A DNA stretch of 64,000 nt, from contig CM053266.1 in assembly GCA_028583415.1 (NCBI GenBank), forward strand, positions 41,535,758 through 41,599,757, in the 5' to 3' direction. The translations under genes were made by a program, and so were the position numbers. Positions 1 through 11,788 of the stretch are shown piece by piece (position 1 is the first letter of the stretch; each line of letters begins with the position of its first letter). The notes under the pieces were generated by a model. That model did no database searches, was not told the DNA's origin, and was given only the letters and a program-made list of their open reading frames with translations. The stretch comes from Protea cynaroides (taxonomy: Eukaryota > Streptophyta > Magnoliopsida > Proteales > Proteaceae).

Positions 1-6
1 TGATGG

Positions 7-660
7 TGTGGTGAAGAGATGGAATCCTTAGAGCATATACTTTTATTCTGCCCATTTGGTCATGTAGTCTGGTTTGGATCTAGTCTCTATTACAGGATCC
101 CAGATAATCCTAATACAAAGTTTGGCTAATGGTTTGTCCATTGGGTCCCATTGTTTAGAGATTCTAAAAACAAGGCTAGCTGATCATTTCCTCAAGCTTC
201 CTTTCTTATCTGGTATATCTCGATGGCAAGAAACGATCTTCAATTCAACCAGAAAGATCGGAGCCCTTGGTAGATTATCAGAAAAACTCAAGAGGCGTTC
301 ATTGAATATTCTCACACCATTCCCTGTTTAAAGAACCATTCGGATGATGAGATGCAAAGTCCCATTGGCAAGTGGATCCCTCATCGGGGAGGCACATATT
401 CGGTTTGTAGTTTGTACTGCACTCCACAAGATCAATCTGCTGGAGCCACTAAAGAGCCCATGGACCACGACAAGAAAATTTCTTATGGATCTTTCACAAT
501 TACACACTCCTTCAGATATAGGAAAGGAGTCCCCACTCTCCACATCAAGGAGCCCACATTAAGAAGAATCAAGCACTGCTACCCTTTGAAAAAAGCTATG
601 TTAAATTGGGCAGGGAAAATATTCCTTTTTTTACATACTCATTGGCTCACACCAAATGTC
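7..660 (+). mobile_element. L1-type LINE, 3' fragment (RT zinc-binding region)
   Basis: From position 7 the translation begins CGEEMESLEHILLFCPFGH and continues VVWFG. This is the C-x(n)-H-x(4)-C plus VW signature of the zinc-binding domain that follows reverse transcriptase in plant L1 LINEs. A stop falls after about 40 codons. The downstream frames still show a WYISMARNDLQFNQK stretch, which resembles the conserved W-x-x-W-x-x-RN segment linking this domain to the terminal RNase H-like region. The frame is broken several times, so this is a dead remnant whose 5' part lies outside the window. The end near 660 is approximate. Confidence 0.7.
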
Positions 661-819
661 GGAAACAGCTGAGATTCATTATGATTAGCAATTCCTTTGG
701 GCTAAGCAGGAAGAGAAATGCTGTTATTTTATGTCGAGAGAAGGATAAAAGGTAAACGGGTAATTATGGGTTTGATTGGGTTCAGAATGAAATGATGTCA
801 CGAGTTTATAAAGGTGGAG

Positions 820-1021
820 GGATCCACATCTTCTCTTCCAAGAGCTTCTGGAGGAGAGGTGGTACCCCATTGAATGGACGACATTTGTGGTTGGGGTGAA
901 TTCGTGTTCTTCGGTGTCGGCTTGAATGAAGGACTCGGATTCATCCAAACCCTAGGTGTTGTCCATCCAATGGAGGGGCCACCTCTCCTCCAGAAACTCT
1001 TGAAGGAGAGAATTTGAATCG
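820..1021. repeat. foldback repeat family, copy 1
   Basis: About 200 bp with long imperfect inverted arms. It opens GGATCCACATCTTCTCTTCC and closes with GGAGAG-AATTTGAATC. The centre carries GGATTCATCCAAACCCTAGG, the motif shared by all copies of this family. The other clear copies or fragments are at 2809, 3096, 15191, 15448, 23922 and 28503. No coding capacity is credible, and the open frames across it are by-products of the inverted repeat. Confidence 0.75.
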
Positions 1022-1478
1022 AAAGTGGAGAGGGTTGAAGGAACCTAGAGTCTTGTAATGATCGAAGTTAGTTTGTAGAAAATAAGTGCAGGAAAAACCT
1101 CAACTCAGCTGAGATGGGTAGAGGTTATATGGAGGTGATCTGATGCAGAATAAATGGGGAAAAAGATAGGAAATGATGGAAGTTGGTAATACTATAGAAG
1201 TTGGTAATACTTCAATTCATTTGCCTTTCGTTCATGTTTATTCCAACTACCAGATATATTAGAACAATAATCTATAAAATTATATATCCCATCAGTGGAA
1301 GAACAATTGGATCCGCAGAAGGGAGAGCATGTTTTGATTGATCATAATGGTTCGCTGTCTAGAGATTTTGGGTCTAGTGATTAAGACATAGGTGTCTCAA
1401 TCTTGTCTTTCAACCATGCTACAGCCCTTCATTGTTGTTAGTTTATGGTTTTAACTAGAATGGTAATGCTCTCATTAA
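1022..1478. other. intergenic, nothing recognised
   Basis: AT-rich unique-looking sequence between a foldback repeat and a MITE. No coding frame, RNA gene or repeat structure stands out. A short direct repeat (GAAGTTGGTAATACT twice) lies near 1180-1212. Confidence 0.5.
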
Positions 1479-1761
1479 GGTTCTCTTTGGTTTGTATTAT
1501 ATAATGTATTATGTAATACATTATGAAATTTGTGATTGTTTGGCATGATTTATAATGTCTATTTATAATTAAAATAAATAGATATAATGCATAATCTATA
1601 AATAGGTATTATTGTTTATCATTATAACATATTTCTCATTATATAATGTATTATGTTTAGTGGTACCAAACGGTCATTATTTATTACTCAGAATCTATTT
1701 TCATAATTGATTTGTCACAAATAGTTCATAATACATTATATAATACAAACCAAAGAGAACC
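1479..1761. mobile_element. Tourist-like MITE (PIF/Harbinger type)
   Basis: A 283-bp element starting GGTTCTCTTTGGTTTGTATT and ending in the inverted complement (...CAAACCAAAGAGAACC). It is flanked on both sides by TAA (1476-1478 and 1762-1764), the 3-bp target duplication typical of PIF/Harbinger elements. The interior is AT-rich and non-coding and contains TAGTGGTACCAAACGGTCAT. The same internal motif occurs in reverse orientation in the element at 29162-29455, so the two are one family. Confidence 0.8.
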
Positions 1762-1764
1762 TAA

Positions 1765-2808
1765 GTCTATATTAATTTTTGATTAATTTGTCAGAGGTTG
1801 ATAATCAACGGTCAAGGCCGGTCAGTATTAGAACTAAATTGAGTCTCACCAAATTGAGTTTGCAGGATCTGATCTATGTGAGGACTTATGACAGCTACAA
1901 TATAAATACTTCGAAAATACGAATTTATTGATGGAACACTGATACAACCATCTTGCTCATATCATTCCCCAAGTTTTGTTCTTGTGGAGTGAGGGCCCGC
2001 AAAACCTGACCCAATCCTCCAAGGTTTCCTCTCACTCTTTTTCTACACAAGAAATCATGGGGTCTACATTGACAATCTCTCCCCTCTCATCAGAACATAA
2101 ACCCTTACTGACTATTTTTGTCAATGTCTTGCCTTGAATCTACTTTGAGAACCTCTGTTACTGTATCAGTATCCGGAATTGAAATTTTTTTTTTTTTTTT
2201 TTTTTGGACCATGGTTAAACAAGCGAAACCTGAGGTTGGGTTCGGCTCCAGTTTGTCCTCTTAGGCCCGTCCACTTCTGACCCTTCACACTTCAGTGTTA
2301 GTATTGGCTCGACCCATCGACATCATGCAATCGACAATCCACCATCATTATTTGACTAAAATACCCTTTAAACTTTAACATAAAATATCAATAGGGGATA
2401 GGAAAGGAAAAGTCCAAAATAAGGTAAACGACAAATCGAGACTGTAGAAAGGAACGTATCAGGCTTTTTAGTGGGGATGGATTATGATTGCCCAGCTATG
2501 GTGGACACATGACATTATGTTATTGAACAACGAGGCGGGCTAAGTTTAATATTGAGAGGCTAGGACGCGTGGTAGTTGACCGTATGTGTCAACGGGTCCG
2601 TAGTTGTCCCTACTCTCAGCCAAGACTCAAGACAGGCCACTGGAGTACGTCCGCTAACGGCAGAGCACCGTCCTTCGCTGTTTATTCAACAACTACCGGT
2701 GGCCTTGTTGCCACGTGTTGAGCTCATAGTTTGGTGGGCCCAGCGTTTGCTTAGAGAAGACACGTTGTGCCGTCAAATCACATGTTAGCCATCTTCCCTA
2801 GGCGAACG
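1765..2808. other. intergenic, no gene found
   Basis: This stretch contains a T(23) homopolymer near 2187-2210. A relatively GC-rich part (about 2540-2790) contains a short open frame without recognisable domains, which I do not consider a gene. Nothing else is supported. Confidence 0.4.
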
Positions 2809-3029
2809 GGATCCACATTGTCTCCTCCGGGAGGAGGGGCGGCAGCCTCGAAGGATGACCGGCATTTGATTTTCGAGTGAATCTGAGTCATCCATCAAAG
2901 TCGATACCCCTATCGACTCAACTTGTCTACTATGGTGTCAGCTTGGATTCACCTGAGAACCAAGTGTTGACCATCAATCCAGGTTGTCATCCCTCCTCTG
3001 GAATCTCAAGGAGGAAATGATTTAAATCT
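2809..3029. repeat. foldback repeat family, copy 2
   Basis: Starts GGATCCACATTGTCTCCTCC and ends near AAGGAGGAAATGATTTAAAT. The arms carry the family landmarks: a CTCC...GGAGGAGGGGCGGCA mini-hairpin at the outer end, then GTGAATCTGAG on one arm and GGATTCACCTGAGAACC on the other. The centre is TCGACTCAACTTGTC. It is more diverged than copies 4 and 5. Confidence 0.75.
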
Positions 3030-3095
3030 TGACGAATGTAGTTTTATTTATTTTTTTATTTAATTTGTTGTAATATTTTATCTGTTCAACATAAG

Positions 3096-3317
3096 GGTCC
3101 ACATCCTCTCTCTCGGGATTGGGAGGACGGGGACGCCTTTGTCGAATGCCGACAAGTGAGTCTCGGGTGAATCCTAGTCTCACGTTGAAACCGATATCTC
3201 TGTCGACTCAGCTTGCCGGCTCAAACGTGGGGCTCGGATTCACCCGAAACCCACGTGTCGACTATCTGATGGGGGTGTCCCCGTCCTCCTAGAACCACTA
3301 GGAGGAGGATTTGAATA
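3096..3317. repeat. foldback repeat family, copy 3
   Basis: Starts GGTCCACATCCTCTCTCTCG and ends CTAGGAGGAGGATTTGAAT. The central GTCGACTCAGCTTGCCGGC is close to copies 4 and 5. It lies only 66 bp from copy 2 in the same layout, so the two may have inserted independently into a preferred site or arisen by tandem duplication. Confidence 0.78.
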
Positions 3318-5039
3318 TTCAACATAAACATTAGAAATTACCATGATATAAAAATTTTACCTCGAAAGTTACGTGTGAAAATTTGATATGTAAATTTTTA
3401 CATCGGAATAAATAAAGCCTTATAAAAAAAATGCATGCAGTTGAAAATCCAATCCATTTGAAGTGCCCTCAAATTCTCTCTCTAATCATCTCCAAATGAG
3501 ACACTAAATATTCCTATTTACATTAAATTTATTTTATTTTTTTAGTGTGGTCATGACTTGGTGTGACAGTAAGACTATCATATTGCAACCTGATAATTAC
3601 GGATTTGAATCCTGAAAACAGTCTTTTCACATTGTTGGGGTCAAGCTACAAAGGATTCTTATGTAAAAATAACATTTCCACATTGTGGGAGTAAAGCTAC
3701 AAAGGATTCTTACGTGGAATTCCAACACTGGATTTGGCATGGTACAAGTTGAACCCGAGACCTCCACGACAATGTTATCTTCAACTAGATAATGGTAACT
3801 ACTAATCTAAATAGCGAGCCACTTAACATCACTACTAGATAGTATTTCCCGTTGTACTAATATATCCCTACTTTTTTCTTTTTGAAAGGATAGGATACAC
3901 GAGTAGAAAGGAAATAAGTAGAATGTGCTCTTCTGCTCTTCGTATTGGTTTGGCATGAAGACATTCTCGGGAAGAAGGGAAGGTTTTTCCTCGATTTGAT
4001 GTGTCGGGTTATAAAGTGAGAGTACGATTTATTCTTGTGGATTCACATATATTGGTGAGTTATCATGTAATCTTAGAAGATTTACTATTCTTGATGTCTA
4101 AGAAAACTCTAGCATTGACTTAGTGAGTATTGTAACCCATTGTTCCTCATAGTTCAAATTTTACTAGACAAGGTCCCTTGGCTTTCCCCTCTCACCTTGG
4201 GTGGGTTTTACATGTTAAATTGATGTTATTTTATCTTTGGTTTGATTGATTTATTTTTGTGCTCATATTTGTGACATTGTGTTTCTCTACTTCACACAGA
4301 TTTCATGAAATGAAAGAGAATGACAAGCCCTAAAAATAGGGAGAGGAGGAAAAGTGTGCCATGGAAAAGAAGGCTGAGGAGAGAGGGAGTGGGTGCTAGA
4401 GGAGGATGGAAGAAAAGAAAAAGATGCAAAAGGGTCGGGAGAGGGATAGAAATCTTCTCATGCCCCTTCTACTAGTATGAGAAATTCTATTCTAGACAAT
4501 CTTGATATGATTTAGGATAACCCAAATGCAATTTATGATTATCTTTAATATAGTTTATTGACTTGTAAAATACCCCAAGTGTATTAAAAAGCAAATATCA
4601 TTCATAAAAATATATAGTATTGAGGTTACAATTTAATTACAAACATTAGTGAGATTAAAATTTAAGTTGTAATCACCCCAGATATAAATAGATTTACGGA
4701 CCCAAATCGTCTCCTATTAATCATTCGTATCAATCATGATCACACGGCTGAAGGATACCCGACATGCATCAGTATAAGCATTGGATACACTCTAACTAAC
4801 ACTCCCCAACAACAAGAGAGGGTTTGAATCCTAGATTTAATCATAACTATATGAAAACCCCGGATGAGTTTTAAAAACTTTAATCTTTTTTTTTTATAGG
4901 GATAATCCCGTCATTTTCAAAAAGTCGAGGTTCTTTCGTTGGTATTCACGTATTTATGATATCAGTTTTTTTGTTTTTCCTTAACATAGAGAGAGAGCGA
5001 CCTTTGCGTGAGTAAGAAATAAAAATTTTATTTTGATTA
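3318..5039. other. intergenic / upstream region of NF-YA
   Basis: AT-rich DNA with no supported coding region. A short direct duplication of GCTACAAAGGATTCTTA occurs near 3646 and 3702. The part from about 4870 contains an ATTTATGATATC stretch and a GAGAGAGAG run near 4989, and probably includes the NF-YA promoter. No element can be assigned with certainty. Confidence 0.35.
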
Positions 5040-5173
5040 TTTTTCTACCTTTGCTACTGGTTCAGTTTCTCGTTGAGAATTTTAGAGAGAGAAGAGCGAC
5101 ATGGAATTACATCGATGGCTTTGAGTTCAGTTGCAGCGTATCTTAGGATTCGGTTAAGTGCTGTTCTGAATCA
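5040..5173 (+). other. NF-YA: probable 5' non-coding exon of NF-YA
   Basis: A leader exon is inferred from the donor ATCA|GTAAGTG at 5173/5174, which lies upstream of the coding start at 6197. NF-YA genes commonly have a leader intron. The acceptor is probably GATTGAGTAG near 6163, a few dozen bases before the ATG. The transcription start is a guess. The intervening 1 kb is T-rich, as expected for a plant intron. Confidence 0.4.
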
Positions 5174-6196
5174 GTAAGTGCTTTCAAGTTTTCAACAACT
5201 ATCGTGGTTCATATCTTAGTGTCAAGTGAGGAGTATCTGTTAGTTAAGTGTGCTCAATTCACAGGCTTTTGAAACTGCTGGGGTTGGATGTTCGGTTTTC
5301 TATTGGTTGAATTTGAGTTTTATTTTTTATTTTTGCCTTAATGTTTTGTCTTTAGGCGGGATTTTTTTTTTTTTTTTTTAAATCGTTCGACTATTAGTTT
5401 TTCTTTTGGTCCGTTGATATCTTCTTTTTTGGTGTTCCTTATTGGTGAAATTTCTCATTGTTTGGATTGAATTTTGAATTTCCCAGTATAGTGGGAGGAA
5501 TAGCCATGGTTTGTGAGGGGAAGTTTTGCTCTGTTTGTTTGACTTTCCGATATCTTTAGACTTTGTTCTTTTCCGGGACTAGGGTTTTGATCTTCTTTTC
5601 GAAGATAAATTGTTGATTTGAATAGATTTTAGGTTTGGGTAAGTGAGAGAGTTGGTTTAATTTGAGGATTCCGTCGAGTTAATGGGAAATTTTCTTATAA
5701 TTTAAGCTAAGTTTCTTCTGTGTTTTAGCTGCGTTTGGCTGAATACTGTTTCTTGAGAGGATCTTTCATTTTGGACATTTCTTGAAAAGATGAACTTTTC
5801 TATGAGTTCAATTCCTTAGTAGTGTATTAGTCCATTTCTGATGATCTGGTGCTCAACTTTGTTTTGCAACTTTGTTTTGTTGAGTTAGTCGGGCAGAGTA
5901 CAGCATAGTGATGTTCTCAGCGGGACAATTCAGGCTTTTTATCAGAAAGGATTTGCCGTCAGTCTGGTCTCCTCTTTCATTTGATCTTCCAATACTCATT
6001 TATTTGTGGGTTGTTGAAACAGATTTCTTTATGTGGTGGCTAAACTATAACTCCCCCCACCAAAAAAAAAAAAAAAAAAAAAAATCCCCACCGCCTTTCT
6101 TGTCTTTTGCATGCGTTAATCTCGTTATCTGGTTATCCTGATCCCTTTGGTGGTGCGATTGAGTAGGAAATTGAAAGCTTTCCTAAGTTAAATAGC

Positions 6197-9100
6197 ATGG
6201 GGTCAAAATCTGAAAATGTGAATCGACTAGAGCCTGGAGCACAAAACATTCCAGCTTCCACAGTCTCTTCTCAACCTTGGTGGCGGTATAATGTTGTTCC
6301 ACCAACTGCAGCAGGGGAGAATGCATCAAAATCACCTTCAATTGAAGACATAAATGGTGGGTTGGGGAAAGCAAGCCAATTGCAAGCCGCTGCAGGGCTG
6401 GAGAAGGGAACTGATGTTAGTAAAGAAACACAGACTTCTATGGCACCACCACCTGGTACTTTTCCTTCATCCCTGTCTTTTTTCATAATATTTATGTTGT
6501 TTACTTTTCATAATATAGGAACTTGTTGTTACCTTCTGAATCAGTGGAAACCAATTCTTAGTTCGGTTAGCTTCAAACGATTATTGACCAGAATAGTCAA
6601 TCTTAGATTACTTGGTCTTCTCAATTCCATAGTTGGAACTAAGAGAAGGAAAAAGTGTAAATATGGATAACAAAGTTGTGTGGGTTGTGTCAGTCAATGC
6701 CAATATGAATATAGAGTCGGCCAATGCCAATATGGATAACCCAATTTGTATTGGTTTTGGCTGAGAATGATCTCATCTTTATGAGGGGATCTGTTGTGTT
6801 TTGTAGGATTTTAATCATGGGTCTCATGTGGTGTAATGTTTTCAGACTGTTGCATCTGTAGGCTCCGAGCGGCCTCGTATGCCTCAGGATCTGGTACCGG
6901 AGGTTGGTCCTGATGTAGGACACTCATGTTATATATTTCTAGGGCTGATCTAGCAGCAAAGGTTTTGGAGAAAATTTAGGACCGATTCAGGTTTTAAGAA
7001 ATGGAAGAGGTAAGGGGATTAATAGGAAATCAGGTACTGTTATGAGACTGAACAATATGGATGAATAGGAACTTTGAGAAATAAGAAGAAAAGGGGAGGG
7101 AGAGATGTGACTATAGGGGTTCCATCCTTTAAAACACCAAAGTTTTATTTCATTTTAACCATCAACTATAGGGGCTCCATCCTTTATATAGATTCTTGTG
7201 TAGAGAAAAGTCAAATTTTCCCAACCACTTGAGCTTCATGATTACTGTTAACTCCCTCTCTTGAAAGAAAAGGAACTTCTAAATATAGAAACTTCTAAGG
7301 AGACTTTTTTATTCAACATAGAACTCATCTAAAAAATACAAAACTAAAGTTTCTAAGGCACATCAAGATCCCCAAAGGCAAAAAAAAGTAAACTAAATTT
7401 GTGCTCCCCACAGACCCCACCATTATCTAATATTTAGTCCTTATACTTTGGCCTATTAAAAATAGGATGAAAGGTTGTTTCATGGCCGTTGAGAGAGAGC
7501 CTTCTCTTGATGTTCACCTGTTTTGTCATGTGGCATGATCAGATTGATCCCAAATTTTGCCGAAGGATAGACCTTTAGGTCGTCCCCTGCTAATATGTCA
7601 AGTTTTATCCCAAATGGAGTTTATAAAGTGGCAAAATGGAGCTTTGAAAACCCAGGACTATGGGAGACTATAGTAGTTGTCAGAGTAGCATAGGCGTTCA
7701 TGGACATTCATGGAGATGCTTGCCAGTATGCAGGGGGATATATGGTTCAATTTGATCTGAAATTTGATGGGGGCCTATCGAGGCCATTCACTATCTACCC
7801 AACAGTGGGGATTGCCAAATCATCCTGTCACATGCTAGAATTAGTAGGTTCCTGGTGGAGAGAAGCCTCTCTACACTGGATAGTGTAAAGGCCAAATTGC
7901 TTTACAAATAATCTCACAAAAATAACAATCCCCACCACGTGTAATATCAAAATAACGTTACCCATAAAATAAAAAAAAATCAAAATAACCTTGCTAGGTC
8001 ATAACCATGATATGCTGTATGCCCTAAGATTATTGCCTTGCCAATCGACCACTTACTCTGATAGTTGGACTGGCTGAACTATTTAATTGAGCTGAGTAAT
8101 TATAGATATGCATAACTTCCTTAAGGCCGTAAAGAAATTTTAATCCCAAGAAATGTCAAAGGGGAACATGGAAAAAACAAAAAGATTCAACGAGCTTTTG
8201 TTTGTTCAGGAATTACTTACTGTCTATGGTATAGAGAAGTGGTGCACAGATGTTTACTCTGTGAAGATAGATTTTCCAAGCACAAATCTTCCAAGAACTT
8301 TAATTGTATTTTCGAGCTCAAACTTGCATCGTTGGATAGAAAGTGAAGGGGAAGGATGTGGCTAATTGATCTCAATGGACAATTGAGGAGACCTTTGTTG
8401 CCTTTAAAACCTAACCTTCTTGGTTGTATTTGTCTTGAATTACCTATAACTTCCTTTGCTAGGCAAACAGGGGGAAAAAATATTAAAAAGAACATGTAGA
8501 ACTTTTTTTGGGGTGGGGTTTTGGGTGATTTTTTTTTTTTGGGGGGGTTGGGGGAGGGGGTTGTAACCAAACATATAGAAATTACCTGAATGACAATGAG
8601 CCCGAAAGGAGTAAAATAAAGGATTGAAAAATCGGAAGTGTGCAAGAGGAAACTGTTCCTATCTCTTTGTCCTATCTCTTTGTTATTCTATCCTTTAATA
8701 ATTACCAGCTGTTGGACTCCCCAGGAAAACTTACAGGTCATGGAATTCATTTGTAGTCATTGCCATGTTATATACTAACCAATAACAGCCATCATGCGGG
8801 GTCAGGTTTGAGTCTATTCATCAAATATATGCTACTCCCTCTCCTTTTTCGACCTCTAAGAAATTCTAATTGGTAGCAATTTCCACTAAACCATAGCTTT
8901 TGAGATCATCTAATGCCAGTTTGAATACCCTAGACTGAAGCACTTTCCAAGTTATACAAAACCTTTTCAAATACATAAACTCTGTGAGGAGTGTAGTTTT
9001 CACTCTTCAACTGTTGTTTCTGTAACGTGTATATCAGCTTTCTGGGTATGTCCTCCTCACATGACAGAGTGATTTATGTACGACTTATATCTGGGGTAAG

Positions 9101-10925
9101 GGAATAGACTGTTCATGAGTGTTAACATGTATTTTTCCTTTTGGATGGATGTAGGGGTTTTTTCAATGTCCCTAATACTTCCTTGCCATGTTTAACATTG
9201 ACTCAATTTGCTTCTAAGTTACTAAAGAATACCTACCCAGGATCTTGTCAGGTTTGTTCTTTCTTCAGAACCTGGACTTTTTATTTCTGGGTCCTTGTCT
9301 AGTTGGCTTACTTGCATCTTCAACTTATGGAACCAGAGTGCTCCTGTTTGTCATGCAACATATTCATTGTTTACTTCTAAAGAAATTCCTTTTCTATGAA
9401 CATGTCACCCGTTTAGATGCACTTTTTCCTTTTAACATGTTTTGATTTGGTATTCAGTGCCAAACTGTTCTCTAATTGCTTGTTTTGCAGATAAAGGAAT
9501 TTGTGCTAAAATATTTCAAGGGAAAAGAGAAGATACTCACTTGTCACATTTTCTTAACCGAGAGATAAAATTAACCTATTGACATCACACTTATCAGGCT
9601 TTCTCTGGCCATCCAGTAGAAATGCATCAATGAGAAATGATTGAACTACATTCTAAAACGGACGGTTTAAATGCTAGTAGGACTTTTTTCTTTTTTTTTC
9701 CTCCTTCCTTTTCTTATTTCTTTTTCGGGTTTCAAGCTTGTGAATTTGCTTATAGATTTTCCTATTGATATGCTTTATATTAATTATTAATTATTTCCTT
9801 TTATAATCGGGATTGGATTACTGTCAGGTTCAGATGGAATACCGCCAACAATGGGTGAAAGTCTTGTACCACATACCCAACTTGAACTTGTTGGTCATTC
9901 AGTTGTAAGAGTTTTTCTTTCTCTATGTCCAGCGGAAACTTGGCCATTTTTTTTCCCATCATCCCCCCTTCCCCCTATGCCTGAACCAAATATTTAGAAT
10001 TCTCAATGTTGTTATAGCTTCATTCTCAGCTAAGTCGCCTTTTATATTACATCATGGATTTGTAAATTGTATGTTTTGGATCTACAATACAGGATTGCTT
10101 GAAGGATCTAAATTTTCCCTTTTTATGTGACAGGCTTGTGCTCCATTTACATATTCTGATCCGTATTATGGGGGAGTCGTGACTGCATACGGAGCTCAGG
10201 CTTTGGTATGCAACCTGTGGTCTTCTGTGCATATATGGTTAAATTGATCAGACCATATAATGAAGTTGATTTACATCAGATTGGGCCATGGTTTGGTTTC
10301 TATGCAATTATTATTTGATGTGAAGGTCACTCTCCTTTATTCTGTTCCCTTTTGTTGATCCATGTATCTGAGTGAGATGCCATTTTCTCATTTCTGGTTC
10401 ACCTGAAATGATATCTGCATCTAATTCACGGGTGCATATTTGTTATTTATTTACTTGAATAATAGGATGTAGAGCTTTGATGTACTCTGTGCTAATGAGA
10501 CCATTGATGCCAATCATGCCATATATAGGAAAAAGATATATCACTAAAGAGATCTTTCTACCCCTGAAATTTCTGCCTAATGATTCTCTTAAATTGTCAG
10601 GCACATCCTCATTTGGTTGCAATGCATCACAGCAGAATGCCTTTACCCCTGGAAATGGCAGAGGAGCCTGTTTATGTGAATGCCAAGCAGTACCATGGAA
10701 TTCTAAGGCGGAGACAGTCACGTGCGAAGGCTGAACTAGAAAAGAAACAGATAAAAGTTAGAAAGGTAGATAAAGTATGTGATTTAAATAAAAAATTCAT
10801 TCTACTCTGATTGCTCACCCTTATTTATGAATCATATTGGTTCATATTTATTAGCAACTTTAGTTAATGTCAAACATAACACTTAGAATTGTTGATTTGC
10901 TTCTATTTTCTTTTCTTTTTTTTTT

Positions 10926-10970
<45 letters not shown>

Positions 10971-11754
10971 GGTGGGTGAGTGGGTGTGGGGGGGAGGAGG
11001 GAGTTTTATATCCTCCAGTGGTGTGCATTATGTAAGGTATTTAGAGATCTGGATGCATAAGTAATTTGATCTAACACTAATTCAAAGTGAGACTGGAGTT
11101 GATGATCCAATTCCATCTTGTTTGATCCTCTTAAGGGAGATTTTCTGGAAGGGGAGAGAGAGAGAGAGAGCTATTCATTATATGAACTGCAGAGGTTTGT
11201 TTCGTTGCAGACAAAGAAGGGAGTTATTATTGGGATACAAGGCTTAATAACGGATCAGCCAATTCAGTACCAGTTCTTAAACCTTGCATTAAATGGCACG
11301 GGAGGTGGAGCTGATCATAGAGCACCCTCCTTCCTTGCCTTGATTGCATTCTATTCTATAAGTGAAGCAACTTTTTGAGTCCCATAAACTTGTATGAGGA
11401 GAATCTAATTCTTTAGGTAAGTTACGGTTTAACAATTTAAGAATGTATCTTCCGAACTTTTGATCATAAAATTAGTAAATATAAAGTTCACTTCACCCAA
11501 GTGTTTCTATTGCTTGTGTTCTTGGTCTTGTTTCTTTTTATTTTTGCTTAGCCTATAGCTGCTAGGTAGCAGGAAATCCTAAAAGATAAAAGGAAAATGC
11601 ATGAAAGCCGAAAAGTTCACTGTTTACAGCCTATTTTAAAAGGGTTGGTTTTTTTTTTTTTTAGGGGGGGGGGGGGTTGAAGAGTTTAAATTAAATTAAT
11701 GTGGGTTTGGGGTGGTTATTTTAAAAATATGGGGTTTGTGGTTTTTTTTTTTTT

Positions 11755-11788
<34 letters not shown>

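Noticed and set aside
5908..6141. 77-codon frame upstream of NF-YA
   Set aside because: It spans an A(22) run inside the leader intron and has no conserved sequence.
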